Below, in pieces: positions 27,511 to 35,749 of a stretch of 64,000 nt of DNA. Each line of letters starts with the position of its first letter. The first letter of the stretch is position 1. A model generated the notes under the pieces. The model did no database searches and was not told the DNA's origin. It saw only the letters and a list, made by a program, of their open reading frames with translations. Made by a program: the position numbers and the translations under genes. The DNA is from Cellulophaga sp. F20128 (GTDB lineage: Bacteria > Bacteroidota > Bacteroidia > Flavobacteriales > Flavobacteriaceae), in the NCBI RefSeq assembly GCF_023015805.1, contig NZ_JALKBA010000005.1, positions 62,001 through 126,000 of the forward strand. Direction: 5' to 3'.

Positions 27511-28080
27511 CTATTGTTTGAGTTTCGGTCGTAATTTTCTATAAATACTAAAAATAATAGCCAAAATAATGATCACCAATACCGCACCAATTATAGGTGC
27601 AAAGATAGATGCTGTTGTCACCACTACGGCTGTTCCTGTTTCTACTGTTGCCACCAACGGGTTTGCCAAACCTCCTGTAGTAGCTGTAGATGTTAACCGC
27701 GTAGCGGCAGAGGTACCTTTAATAGCTGTTGCTGTACCGCCTCCAGCAATAATTGCCAAAGACCAAGTAACTACGGGGTCTAAATTAGCCACCGTAGAAA
27801 CCATAACAGCTGTACCCGCTATTGCAGCTAATGGCACTGCGGCAGTATCCAATAAATTATCTACCCACGGAATAAAATAGGCAAAGATCTCAACCAAGGT
27901 TGCAACCCCTAATACCACCAAGGCAGGTAAACTGCCAATCCAATCCCAATTATCATTTAAATTCCAAACATCAAAATAAGCAGCCAAACTCAATGCGAAC
28001 AAAGGTAAAAAAACCCTAAACCCTACTGAAGTTGCCAATCCTATGCCTAAAAATATACTGATAACGGTTTCTGATGTCAT
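27511..28080 (-). CDS. DUF4126 family membrane protein
   Basis: 189 residues with about five hydrophobic segments, the last near the C terminus followed by a basic tail (YRKLRPKLKQ). The N-terminal block GIGLATSVGFRVFLPLFALSLAA is typical of DUF4126. Glycine-, alanine- and threonine-rich middle. Inner membrane, function unknown. First in a likely operon with kdsB (12-base gap), so it might support envelope assembly, but the family is not established in that role. Confidence 0.82.
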   Translation of the reverse strand: MTSETVISIFLGIGLATSVGFRVFLPLFALSLAAYFDVWNLNDNWDWIGSLPALVVLGVATLVEIFAYFIPWVDNLLDTAAVPLAAIAGTAVMVSTVANLDPVVTWSLAIIAGGGTATAIKGTSAATRLTSTATTGGLANPLVATVETGTAVVVTTASIFAPIIGAVLVIIILAIIFSIYRKLRPKLKQ

Positions 28081-28156
28081 TGTATTTGGTTTAATAAGAG
28101 CTTACCACTATACCTTAATCTACCTGCTCTTATACATTAACTATCCCAAAAATAGT

Positions 28157-29596
28157 TTATTCCCAATCAAGAAAAAAATCGTTTGGAAAACCAATGAGAT
28201 AGAGTTTCTTTTTTGCCCTGGTCATGGCTGTATACAACCAACGCAAATAATCCTTATCTATGCCATTAGGTAGGTATGGTTGCTCTACAAAAACGGTGTT
28301 CCATTGCCCTCCCTGAGATTTATGACAAGTAATAGCATATGAAAATTTAACCTGTAAGGCATTAAAGTATTTGTTGTTTTTAACGGCTAAGAACATTTTG
28401 TATTTTGAAGTTTCGTCGGCATAATCCAACATAACTTCTTGGTACAATCTATTCCCCTCTTCATAGGGTAGCGATGGTGTTTCAGCCTCAATGGTATCTA
28501 ACATCAAAACAGTTTCAAAGGGAGGTTGGTTGGGATAATCGACCATTTTCACTTGTACTTCTGCAAATTTAAAACCGTACAATTCTTTTATAGCGAAAAT
28601 TTCCAAAACTTCTATAATATCTCCGTTAGCGATAAAGCCAGCTTCCGTTGTGGGTTTTATCCAAAAATAATTATTTTTTACCACCATCATATAATCGCCC
28701 GGAGCAATTTCGTTCTCCAAATACAAAATCCTACTACGAATATTACCATTGTATAAATTAGCCCTTTTGTTAGAACGTACTATAAAGGCCGTTTCTTCTT
28801 TCCCATTTTGAGAATAAGAATCTTCAATGGCTTCAAGAATATCATTCCCTTCAATTAAACGCACGATATCGGTATACGGATTGACATCAAATTTAAAATC
28901 GTCAAAAAAACTCCCATGAATTTGCTCCCTTAAATTGGTAGCGTTCATTAAAATACCAGAATCTGAAGCCTGTCGCATTACTTCATCAAGCTCTACCCGA
29001 ATTACTTCTTTATCGTAATTAAGGGCAAGTTTATCTTCATCCAAGGCAGGACTCAAATCTAGCTTAACAGGTGGTAACTGGGCGGTATCACCAATTAAAA
29101 TTAGTTTGCAATTATGACCAGCATACACATACATCATTAAATCATCTAAAAGTGAACCATTTTCAAATAGCTTAGAATCAGCCGGTGAATCTGGGATCAT
29201 TGATGCTTCATCTACCACAAAAACGGTATTCCTATGCTTGTTGGGGGAAAGTACAAATTGAATGCCGCCACCACGCTCCTTTTTAGGAAAGTATATTTTT
29301 TTATGAATGGTATATGCCTTGGTATTGGAGTAACTAGACATCACTTTTGCAGCTCTCCCTGTGGGTGCCAACAAAACAGCCTTCATCTTAACATTCCAAA
29401 GGTTGGTAACAATGGTACCTATAATTGTGGTCTTACCCGTACCTGCATATCCTTTTAATAGAAATAATTCATTTTTTTCTTTTGACACTAAAAATTGAGA
29501 TAACTTTTCTAAAGTCACCAATTGTTTCAATGTTGGTTCAAAAGGAAATTTTTCTTTTAAAAGCTTGAAAAATGAAGTTGAAGTAAATACATCCAT
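28157..29596 (-). CDS. RecD-like AAA-superfamily DNA helicase
   Basis: 479 residues of superfamily 1B helicase. Walker A is GYAGTGKTT, Walker B VVDEASM, motif III GDTAQLPPV, and the C-terminal UvrD_C_2 block is AITCHKSQGGQW, ending YTAMTRAKKKLYLIG. It is shorter than RecD or RecD2, without their long N-terminal regions, and belongs to the common Bacteroidota group often labelled exodeoxyribonuclease V alpha-like. Function in DNA repair is likely; partners RecB and RecC are not here. Confidence 0.88.
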   Translation of the reverse strand: MDVFTSTSFFKLLKEKFPFEPTLKQLVTLEKLSQFLVSKEKNELFLLKGYAGTGKTTIIGTIVTNLWNVKMKAVLLAPTGRAAKVMSSYSNTKAYTIHKKIYFPKKERGGGIQFVLSPNKHRNTVFVVDEASMIPDSPADSKLFENGSLLDDLMMYVYAGHNCKLILIGDTAQLPPVKLDLSPALDEDKLALNYDKEVIRVELDEVMRQASDSGILMNATNLREQIHGSFFDDFKFDVNPYTDIVRLIEGNDILEAIEDSYSQNGKEETAFIVRSNKRANLYNGNIRSRILYLENEIAPGDYMMVVKNNYFWIKPTTEAGFIANGDIIEVLEIFAIKELYGFKFAEVQVKMVDYPNQPPFETVLMLDTIEAETPSLPYEEGNRLYQEVMLDYADETSKYKMFLAVKNNKYFNALQVKFSYAITCHKSQGGQWNTVFVEQPYLPNGIDKDYLRWLYTAMTRAKKKLYLIGFPNDFFLDWE

Positions 29597-29603
29597 AAGT
29601 CTC

Positions 29604-29611
29604 CAAAGATA
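29604..29611 (-). promoter_or_regulatory. candidate -7 element of the helicase gene
   Basis: TATCTTTG on the minus strand matches TAnnTTTG, only eight bases before the start codon, so the transcript would be nearly leaderless. There is no TTG at the usual distance. Confidence 0.3.
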
Positions 29612-29637
29612 ATAATGAATTTTAAGGGGAAATACTT

Positions 29638-29665
29638 TTGTGATTAAAAAAAAATTGTAGATTTG
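29638..29665 (+). promoter_or_regulatory. candidate promoter of the 29699 operon
   Basis: TTG (29638-29640) and TAGATTTG (29658-29665) with a 17-base spacer, two shorter than usual. The first gene starts 34 bases downstream. Confidence 0.5.
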
Positions 29666-29698
29666 TGTTAACCACTAAATAAAAACAACACTATTCTA

Positions 29699-30346
29699 AT
29701 GAAAACCGTAATTAAAATTGTTCTCTGGTTATTAGCTATCTTTTTTGGATATATGATTTTCCAATCTGTAAATGGCCCAATTGAGTTTAAAAAAGTAAAA
29801 CAAGAGCGTTTCCAAGCCGTAATAAATTCTTTAAAGGATATTAGAAGCGCACAAGAGGCGCACAAAACTGTTAAAGGAGTATTTTCTCCTAGTTTTGAAT
29901 CTTTAGTAAAATTTGTAGATGGAGGTCAATTTGTGCTTACACAACAAAGAGACTCTTCGTACATGGAGTATGACAACAGATTGCAGATTGATGTGCAGAG
30001 AGATGTTAAACTTATTGACACATTAGGATTTGTCAGCATTAAAGATTCTTTGTTTAAAGATAGCGACAGGTACAAAACAATGATGAATGTCCCATTTGCT
30101 AAAAACAATGAAAAGTTTACAATGAAAACTGACGAAATTGAAAAAGGAGGTTTTATAGCTTCTGTTTTTAAAGTTTCTGTAAAAAAAGACGTTGTTTTAT
30201 ACGATCAACCTAAAGATTTACTAGATAGAGAAAAAGTGCTTAACAGTGTGGAAGAAATTAACGGCGATGAAATTCTCGTTGGTTCTTTAGATGATGTAAG
30301 CACGAGCGGTAACTGGCCTCCAATTTATGACAGAAAAGCAAATTAA
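29699..30346 (+). CDS. conserved membrane-anchored protein of unknown function
   Basis: 215 residues. One N-terminal transmembrane helix (about 4-24), then a soluble part facing the periplasm. Residues 40-80 (INSLKDIRSAQEAHKTVKG) resemble the start of pseudopilin-like proteins, where a hydrophobic helix leads into a helical stem. I do not recognise a named family. It overlaps the start of the DUF3822 gene by 20 bases and is probably co-transcribed with it and rsmD. Confidence 0.75.
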   Translation: MKTVIKIVLWLLAIFFGYMIFQSVNGPIEFKKVKQERFQAVINSLKDIRSAQEAHKTVKGVFSPSFESLVKFVDGGQFVLTQQRDSSYMEYDNRLQIDVQRDVKLIDTLGFVSIKDSLFKDSDRYKTMMNVPFAKNNEKFTMKTDEIEKGGFIASVFKVSVKKDVVLYDQPKDLLDREKVLNSVEEINGDEILVGSLDDVSTSGNWPPIYDRKAN

Positions 30347-31154
30347 TACTCGTTTAGATTCAACATCTAATTATAAAAAATTGTCCATTCAAATTAGTTT
30401 GAATGGACTTTCTTTTTGTATCGTTGACACTATTGACAATACCGTTTTACTCTCTAAAACGACCGTTTTTGACACGGAAGTAACTCCTCTAGAATTAGAG
30501 AAAGAACTACTAACCCAGTTTGTAGCTCAAAATATACCTTCGCAACAATTTTCGGAAGTTATTGTTACGCATCGAAATACCTTATTTTGCTTTGTTCCCA
30601 AGGCAATTTTCGTTGAAGAAGAGATGTCCAACTATTTAAAGTACAATACGAAGGTTTTAGTAACCGATTTAATAGCGTATGACGAAGTAGAAAACTATGA
30701 AATGATAAATGTTTTTGTTCCTTTCGTGAATATCAATAATTATATCTATGATTTATTTGGCGAATTTACCTTTAAACATAGTTCCTCTGTCATTACCGCT
30801 TCGCTCTTAAATAACAATAGTGGCAAGGATGTAACTTGTTATGTGTACGCCTCCGAAAACCAAATGGATATTACCGTCATTTCTAAAAAGAGGTTGCTTT
30901 TATTTAATAGTTTTGAATACACCACCACAGAAGACTTTTTATATTATTTACTCTTTACCTGTGAACAATTAAACTTAGATCCAGAAACTTTACAACTTAG
31001 GCTGTTTGGCGATATTGAAGAAGAAAGCGCTATCTACAAAGGTTGTTATGAGCATTTTAACAATGCCGCTATCTACGTGCCGGACCATACCACATTTCAT
31101 TTGGGTGATTACACCACAAAAAATATAGATTTCACGCTCTTAAACGCTTTATAA
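30327..31154 (+). CDS. DUF3822 family protein
   Basis: 275 residues without signal peptide or clear membrane segment. The middle block (FVPFVNINNYIYDLFGEFTF and HSSSV) and the end (CEQLNLDPETLQLRLFGDI) fit DUF3822, whose fold is similar to the actin-like/ASKHA ATPases such as the type IV pilus protein PilM. Function unknown. It overlaps the preceding gene by 20 bases, and its stop shares an A with the start codon of rsmD (TAATG), so the three are translationally coupled. Confidence 0.8.
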   Translation: MTEKQINTRLDSTSNYKKLSIQISLNGLSFCIVDTIDNTVLLSKTTVFDTEVTPLELEKELLTQFVAQNIPSQQFSEVIVTHRNTLFCFVPKAIFVEEEMSNYLKYNTKVLVTDLIAYDEVENYEMINVFVPFVNINNYIYDLFGEFTFKHSSSVITASLLNNNSGKDVTCYVYASENQMDITVISKKRLLLFNSFEYTTTEDFLYYLLFTCEQLNLDPETLQLRLFGDIEEESAIYKGCYEHFNNAAIYVPDHTTFHLGDYTTKNIDFTLLNAL

Positions 31155-31702
31155 TGCGCATCATATCAGGAAAACATAAAAGTAAACGGATAACTGCTCC
31201 TAAAAAATTGCCAGTTAGACCTACTACTGATATGGCCAAAGAAGCCCTCTTTAATATTCTAAACAACACCTATTATTTTGAAGATATTAGCGTATTAGAT
31301 CTTTTTGCTGGCACAGGTAATATCAGTTATGAATTTGCTTCACGTGGTACAGAAAATATTATTTGCGTAGATGCCAATTTTGGTTGTGTAAAGTTTATTA
31401 GTGAAACAGCCAAGTCCTTAGAATTTAATATTTCTACTATAAAAAGTGATGTTTTTAAATATTTAGAACGCACCTCAATACAGTCTACCGTGGTCTTTGC
31501 AGATCCTCCGTATGACTTGTCGCAAGAAGATTTCTCAAAAATCCCCGCACTGGTATTTCAAAACAATTTACTTACCGAAGATGGAGTTTTAATTGTGGAA
31601 CATTCCAAGCACACTAAATTGGAAGAATTACCATATTTTTCGTATCTCAAAAGGTATGGTGGAAGTGTTTTTAGTTTTTTTGAAAAAAAATCGGAAGAAT
31701 AA
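31154..31702 (+). CDS. rsmD: 16S rRNA (guanine-N2) methyltransferase, RsmD family
   Basis: 182 residues. The N terminus RIISGKHKSKRI and KLPVRPTTDMAKEALFNIL are RsmD signatures, SAM motif I is LDLFAGTGNISYE, and the catalytic motif is FADPPYD. It would methylate G966 (E. coli numbering) of 16S rRNA. Coupled to DUF3822 by a TAATG overlap. Its 3' end runs directly into the 3' end of the RNase P RNA gene on the opposite strand. Confidence 0.92.
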   Translation: MRIISGKHKSKRITAPKKLPVRPTTDMAKEALFNILNNTYYFEDISVLDLFAGTGNISYEFASRGTENIICVDANFGCVKFISETAKSLEFNISTIKSDVFKYLERTSIQSTVVFADPPYDLSQEDFSKIPALVFQNNLLTEDGVLIVEHSKHTKLEELPYFSYLKRYGGSVFSFFEKKSEE

Positions 31703-31707
31703 AAAAA

Positions 31708-32018
31708 GCAGGTCATAAGCCGGATTCTGTAAAGTTTCTAAAAGAAACTCCTCTATCATTTATCTAGACTTTTAGTTACCCAAAAGTTCAAACCGCCTAC
31801 CCTTTAGCTTGGGCGTGTACCCTTAAACGCTAATTTACATGGCGTTGCACCGCATAGAGTTTACCTGGTTTCACTACAGCATTACCTGTACATACTTTCT
31901 GCTGCACTTGTCCTCGTTTTACAACGGACGGGCATTACCCGCTATGCCTCACTATGGTGTCCGGACTTTCCTCTTTAGACCAACAAAGTTACTCTAAAGC
32001 GATAGAGTGACCTGCTCC
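31708..32018 (-). ncRNA. rnpB: RNase P RNA, bacterial type A
   Basis: Read on the minus strand, the RNA starts GGAGCAGGTCA and has the conserved P4-strand block GAGGAAAGTCCGGACACC near the 5' end, ACAGGTAATGCTGTAGTGAAACC-like core positions in the middle and ACAGAATCCGGCTTA with GACCTGC at the 3' end. The two ends (GCAGGTC / GACCTGC) pair to close helix P1. Length about 311 bases, a little short but normal for the phylum. It is the catalytic part of RNase P, which trims the 5' leaders of tRNAs. Ends are set from the P1 pairing; the 3' T-run overlaps the rsmD stop region. Confidence 0.95.
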
Positions 32019-32021
32019 GTA

Positions 32022-32029
32022 CAAAGGTA
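32022..32029 (-). promoter_or_regulatory. -7 element of rnpB
   Basis: TACCTTTG on the minus strand fits TAnnTTTG exactly and stands four bases before the first base of the P1 helix, the right place for the transcription start. A TTG at the proper distance is lacking. Confidence 0.6.
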
Positions 32030-32094
32030 AACCAATTGTTGATAAGTAAGGACTTAAACTTTATGAAATACGCCCTAGAATTACTGGGTATTTT

Positions 32095-32102
32095 TATATT
32101 TG
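32095..32102 (+). promoter_or_regulatory. candidate -7 element of dnaX
   Basis: TATATTTG fits TAnnTTTG, 37 bases before the TTG start of dnaX. There is no TTG at the expected -33 position. Confidence 0.4.
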
Positions 32103-32139
32103 TATTGATGTTATCATCAAACTTAAAACAAGATCAAAT

Positions 32140-33927
32140 TTGGAACCATTTGTAGTATCAGCCCGGAAATACAGACCACAAACATTTAAGGATGTTGTGG
32201 GACAAAAGGCTATTACAAACACCCTCCTTAATGCCATAGAAAACAATCATTTAGCACAAGCTTTATTGTTTACTGGGCCAAGAGGTGTGGGTAAAACTAC
32301 CTGTGCTCGTATCCTAGCTAAGATGATTAATTCTGATGGTAAAGATCAGACCGATGAAGATTTTGCCTTTAATATTTTTGAATTAGATGCGGCATCCAAC
32401 AACTCCGTAGACGGTATTCGGAGTTTAATAGACCAAGTTCGCATACCACCACAAGTGGGAAAATACAAGGTGTATATTATAGATGAGGTACACATGTTAT
32501 CGCAAGCCGCTTTTAATGCTTTCTTAAAAACATTAGAAGAACCACCAAAGCACGCAATCTTTATTTTAGCCACCACCGAAAAGCACAAAATTATACCTAC
32601 GATACTTTCACGTTGTCAAATATTCGATTTTAAAAGAATTACCGTAAAAGACGCTGCAGAATATTTAAAATATATCGCAGAGAATCAAGGCATTGAAGCA
32701 GATGATGACGCCTTGCATATTATAGCTCAAAAAGCAGATGGCGCTATGCGAGATGCACTTTCTATCTTTGATAGGGTGGTAAGTTTTTCTGGAAAACAAT
32801 TAACCCGTAAGGCCGTTACTGAAAACTTAAATGTTTTAGACTACGACACCTATTTTGATGCAACAGACTATATTTTAAAAAATGATATCCCTTCTTTATT
32901 GGTTTTATTCAATACAACACTAAGCAAAGGTTTTGATGGGCATCATTTTATTATTGGACTCGCTTCTCATTTTAGAGATTTAATGGTCTGCAAATATCCA
33001 AATACTATTGATTTGCTAGAGGTTGGGGAAGAAGCTAAAAAAAGATATTTAGAACAAGCACAACAAACAAACAATCCGTTTTTACTCACGGCTATAGACA
33101 TAGCTAATAGTACAGATCTAAATTACAAGACAAGTAAGAATCAACGGTTGTTAGTTGAATTAGCCTTAATGAAATTAGCCTCTATCAGTTTTGATGGAGA
33201 AAAAAAAAACCCTGAATCCCTAGCCTTAGCGTTTCAAACCATTGCACTAATTCCAGCTGCTCACTTTAGTGACCGCAAACCTAGTCCAGATAAAAAACAA
33301 GCTGAAGCCTCAAATACAGCCACAGCAAATAACGATTCAACGACTACCGCTCCTACAATAGCCTCTAAAATTGCACCAACTTCCGAAACAGAAATCCAAA
33401 ACACCACTAAAGAAAAGGAAGAAGAACCGGTTGCAGTTCTAAAAAAATTAGAGGGTATGCCTCCCAAAAGAGTTTCTGGCTTATCCTTATCTAGTTTAAA
33501 GGCTAAACAACAGCATAAACTCAATAAAATAGATGTTATTATTGATGAAGATTCATTACCCAATGATGATTTTACAGTAGAAAGATTACAAGAACTCTGG
33601 AGTGCCTTTGTTGACAAAATTGAAGCTGAGGGTCAACGTATTTTAGCCTCCAACCTTCATAGTGATGTTCCAAAATTAAAAGAACGGACTATTATTTGTA
33701 TTCAACTTCCTAATGACACTATGAAAAAAGAAGTTGAACGCGAAAAATATGAGCTTATGGAGCACCTAAAGAAGGAGCTCAACAACCATTTCCTTTCCCT
33801 AGAAATTACGGTAAATGAAGAAGCTATAAAAAAGTTTGCATTTACTCCAGAAGAGAAATACAATAAACTACGTGAAAAAAACCCTGTTATAGACCTTTTG
33901 CGTCAGGAGTTTGATTTGGGACTATAG
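32140..33927 (+). CDS. dnaX: DNA polymerase III subunit gamma/tau
   Basis: 595 residues starting at TTG 32140. The clamp-loader AAA+ core has Walker A GPRGVGKTT (46-54), the sensor/Walker B IIDEVHMLS, TLEEPP and the SRC motif LSRCQIFDF. Domain III and a low-complexity linker (about 380-430) follow, then a tau-like C terminus. The four zinc cysteines of E. coli DnaX, normally between Walker A and ELDAASN, are absent; the segment 56-80 has none after Cys55. From what I recall this is common in Flavobacteriia. Convergent with the TMEM220 gene, three bases apart. Confidence 0.93.
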   Translation: MEPFVVSARKYRPQTFKDVVGQKAITNTLLNAIENNHLAQALLFTGPRGVGKTTCARILAKMINSDGKDQTDEDFAFNIFELDAASNNSVDGIRSLIDQVRIPPQVGKYKVYIIDEVHMLSQAAFNAFLKTLEEPPKHAIFILATTEKHKIIPTILSRCQIFDFKRITVKDAAEYLKYIAENQGIEADDDALHIIAQKADGAMRDALSIFDRVVSFSGKQLTRKAVTENLNVLDYDTYFDATDYILKNDIPSLLVLFNTTLSKGFDGHHFIIGLASHFRDLMVCKYPNTIDLLEVGEEAKKRYLEQAQQTNNPFLLTAIDIANSTDLNYKTSKNQRLLVELALMKLASISFDGEKKNPESLALAFQTIALIPAAHFSDRKPSPDKKQAEASNTATANNDSTTTAPTIASKIAPTSETEIQNTTKEKEEEPVAVLKKLEGMPPKRVSGLSLSSLKAKQQHKLNKIDVIIDEDSLPNDDFTVERLQELWSAFVDKIEAEGQRILASNLHSDVPKLKERTIICIQLPNDTMKKEVEREKYELMEHLKKELNNHFLSLEITVNEEAIKKFAFTPEEKYNKLREKNPVIDLLRQEFDLGL

Positions 33928-33930
33928 GTA

Positions 33931-34281
33931 TTAATTCCCTTTTCTTTTGGTTCTTACCGTAAACAATAACATTACCACACCAACAATTAACAACCCTAAC
34001 GATTCTCTTGCGTGTTCTATATTATTAATATCACCATTGTCAATGGTAACCCCTTCAAAATCAGCAGGCCAAAACAAATACGCTCCAACCACACAACCAA
34101 CAAACAATAGTAAATACACTTGGTAGGGTAACTTTTGTAAGACAAAAAGTAGGGCTGCTACAGCAGAAATTATATAGATTGTAATCCAAAGTTCTGGATC
34201 TGGATCATTTAATTGTAAATAGGCAGAGACTACGGATAATATTGCAAAAACTACTGCAAATAGTTTAATAAATGTTTTCAT
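33931..34281 (-). CDS. TMEM220-family small membrane protein
   Basis: 116 residues with four hydrophobic helices. The first part LSVVSAYLQLNDPDPELWITIY matches the conserved N-terminal pattern of the TMEM220 family (asparagine and double DP before a tryptophan). Function unknown. It lies 82 bases downstream of eboF on the same strand; that gap is larger than any within the ebo cluster, so it may not belong to it. Confidence 0.75.
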   Translation of the reverse strand: MKTFIKLFAVVFAILSVVSAYLQLNDPDPELWITIYIISAVAALLFVLQKLPYQVYLLLFVGCVVGAYLFWPADFEGVTIDNGDINNIEHARESLGLLIVGVVMLLFTVRTKRKGN

Positions 34282-34363
34282 ACAGCTGATGTTTTTCCTT
34301 AAAATACGTCAATTTTATACAATCTAAAACTGATTTTGATCATAAAATAAAATGTTGCTCTTA

Positions 34364-35740
34364 TTAATCTTCCAAAACATAGTGTTCTAATATCCCATAA
34401 ACATCGGTTCCTAACAAGGGTTTATCTAATGCTACAGCTTCTGTATTGCTTATAAAAACAGGATAATCTTCTTCACTTTCTGGCAATCTTCCATGCGAAC
34501 CTTTAATTAAAGTAGCATCTATCGGGATAATATTCATTACCGTTCTAAAGCCCATTTTCTTTTTCAACAATTTCCAGATCACCTTAGGCATTAACAATTT
34601 ATCTTTGGGATCTGTGTGCATTTCCACCGGATCATAGCCTGGCTTTTTGTGAATATCTACCATTCTTGCATAATCGGGTGCCTTAGCATCATCCAACCAA
34701 AAATAATAAGTAAACCATGAATTTTTATCTGCCACAACCACAAGATCACCACATCGATCATGACTTAGATTAGCAGCTTTCAATTCGTCATCATACAATA
34801 CCTTCTCAACCCCTTCCATATTTTTTAATACAGAAATTACTTTGTCTTTAACCGATGGATCGTTCAAATAAATATGTGCTATCTGATGATCTGCAACAGC
34901 AAAAGCCTTGCTAATACCAGCATCTAGCAATTCTAGCCCTCTTTCTTCCCGAACTTGTAGATACCCTTCTTTTCGCAGTATTCTATTTAAGTGAATTGGA
35001 TTATTTACATTGGTAATACCGTATTCAGACAATAAAACAATAGTACAATCTTGTTTTTGGTAATAGGTCACCAACTGCTCTACTACTCCATCAATCTCCT
35101 GTAAGTCTTTAGAAATGATATTAAAATCTAATCCATAACGTTGTAAGTTATAATCTAAATGTGGCAAATAAACCAAGCTTAGCGTAGGGTTGTGCAACAC
35201 ATCTGTTTTAATGGCAGCATCTGCAATCCATTGGCTGGATTTAATCGTTGTTTTTGGTCCCCAAAAATGGAACAAAGGAAAGGTTCCCAATTCCTTTTGC
35301 AAGGTATCTCGTAATTCAGGCGGTTGCGAATAGCAATCCGGTATTTTTCGTCCGTCTGCCAAATAGTTTGGCCTTGGGGTTACACTATAATCGGCCGTAG
35401 AATACATATTGTACCACCAAAAATGATTGGCACAGCTAAAATTACTGTCTTTTTCTTTTAAGGCATCCCACAGTTTCTTGCTTTCTACAAGCTTGTTGGA
35501 TTGCCTCCAAAACTTAACTTCACTCTCATCTTTAAAATACCAGCCATTGCCCACAATTCCGTGTTCAGAAGGCCATTTTCCAGTAAGATATGTAGATTGG
35601 GCTGCGCAGGTTACTGCTGGCAACACTGGTTTTATAACCGTAGATTTACCCTTCTCTAAAAACGATTTAATAAAGGGAGTATGTTCTCCAATGAGTCGTT
35701 TTGATAATCCCACAACATTAAGTACAACTGTCTTCTTCAT
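34364..35740 (-). CDS. eboF: EboF-type alkaline phosphatase/phosphodiesterase superfamily protein
   Basis: 458 residues from ATG 35740 (a TTG at 35749 adds three residues and touches eboE; the ATG gives the usual start MKKTVVLNVVGL). It has the nucleotide pyrophosphatase/phosphodiesterase layout: Thr44 nucleophile region LPAVTCAAQSTYLTG, EHGIVGNGW, ADHQIAH and GSHGR. The first metal-ligand Asp of the superfamily is replaced by Asn (Asn8 in VLNVVG). No signal peptide, so cytoplasmic. Last gene of the ebo cluster, nine bases after eboE. It may hydrolyse a phosphodiester or pyrophosphate intermediate of the ebo product; inferred. Confidence 0.85.
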   Translation of the reverse strand: MKKTVVLNVVGLSKRLIGEHTPFIKSFLEKGKSTVIKPVLPAVTCAAQSTYLTGKWPSEHGIVGNGWYFKDESEVKFWRQSNKLVESKKLWDALKEKDSNFSCANHFWWYNMYSTADYSVTPRPNYLADGRKIPDCYSQPPELRDTLQKELGTFPLFHFWGPKTTIKSSQWIADAAIKTDVLHNPTLSLVYLPHLDYNLQRYGLDFNIISKDLQEIDGVVEQLVTYYQKQDCTIVLLSEYGITNVNNPIHLNRILRKEGYLQVREERGLELLDAGISKAFAVADHQIAHIYLNDPSVKDKVISVLKNMEGVEKVLYDDELKAANLSHDRCGDLVVVADKNSWFTYYFWLDDAKAPDYARMVDIHKKPGYDPVEMHTDPKDKLLMPKVIWKLLKKKMGFRTVMNIIPIDATLIKGSHGRLPESEEDYPVFISNTEAVALDKPLLGTDVYGILEHYVLED

Positions 35741-35749
35741 ACTAATCAA

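Noticed and set aside
28094-28131. TAAGAGC / GCTCTTA inverted repeat before the DUF4126 gene as a terminator of the helicase gene
   Set aside because: Seven-base arms with a 24-base loop and no T-run; too weak to support.
33261-33617. A 118-codon minus-strand frame inside dnaX
   Set aside because: Antisense to the low-complexity linker of dnaX; Ser/Val-rich translation without motifs.
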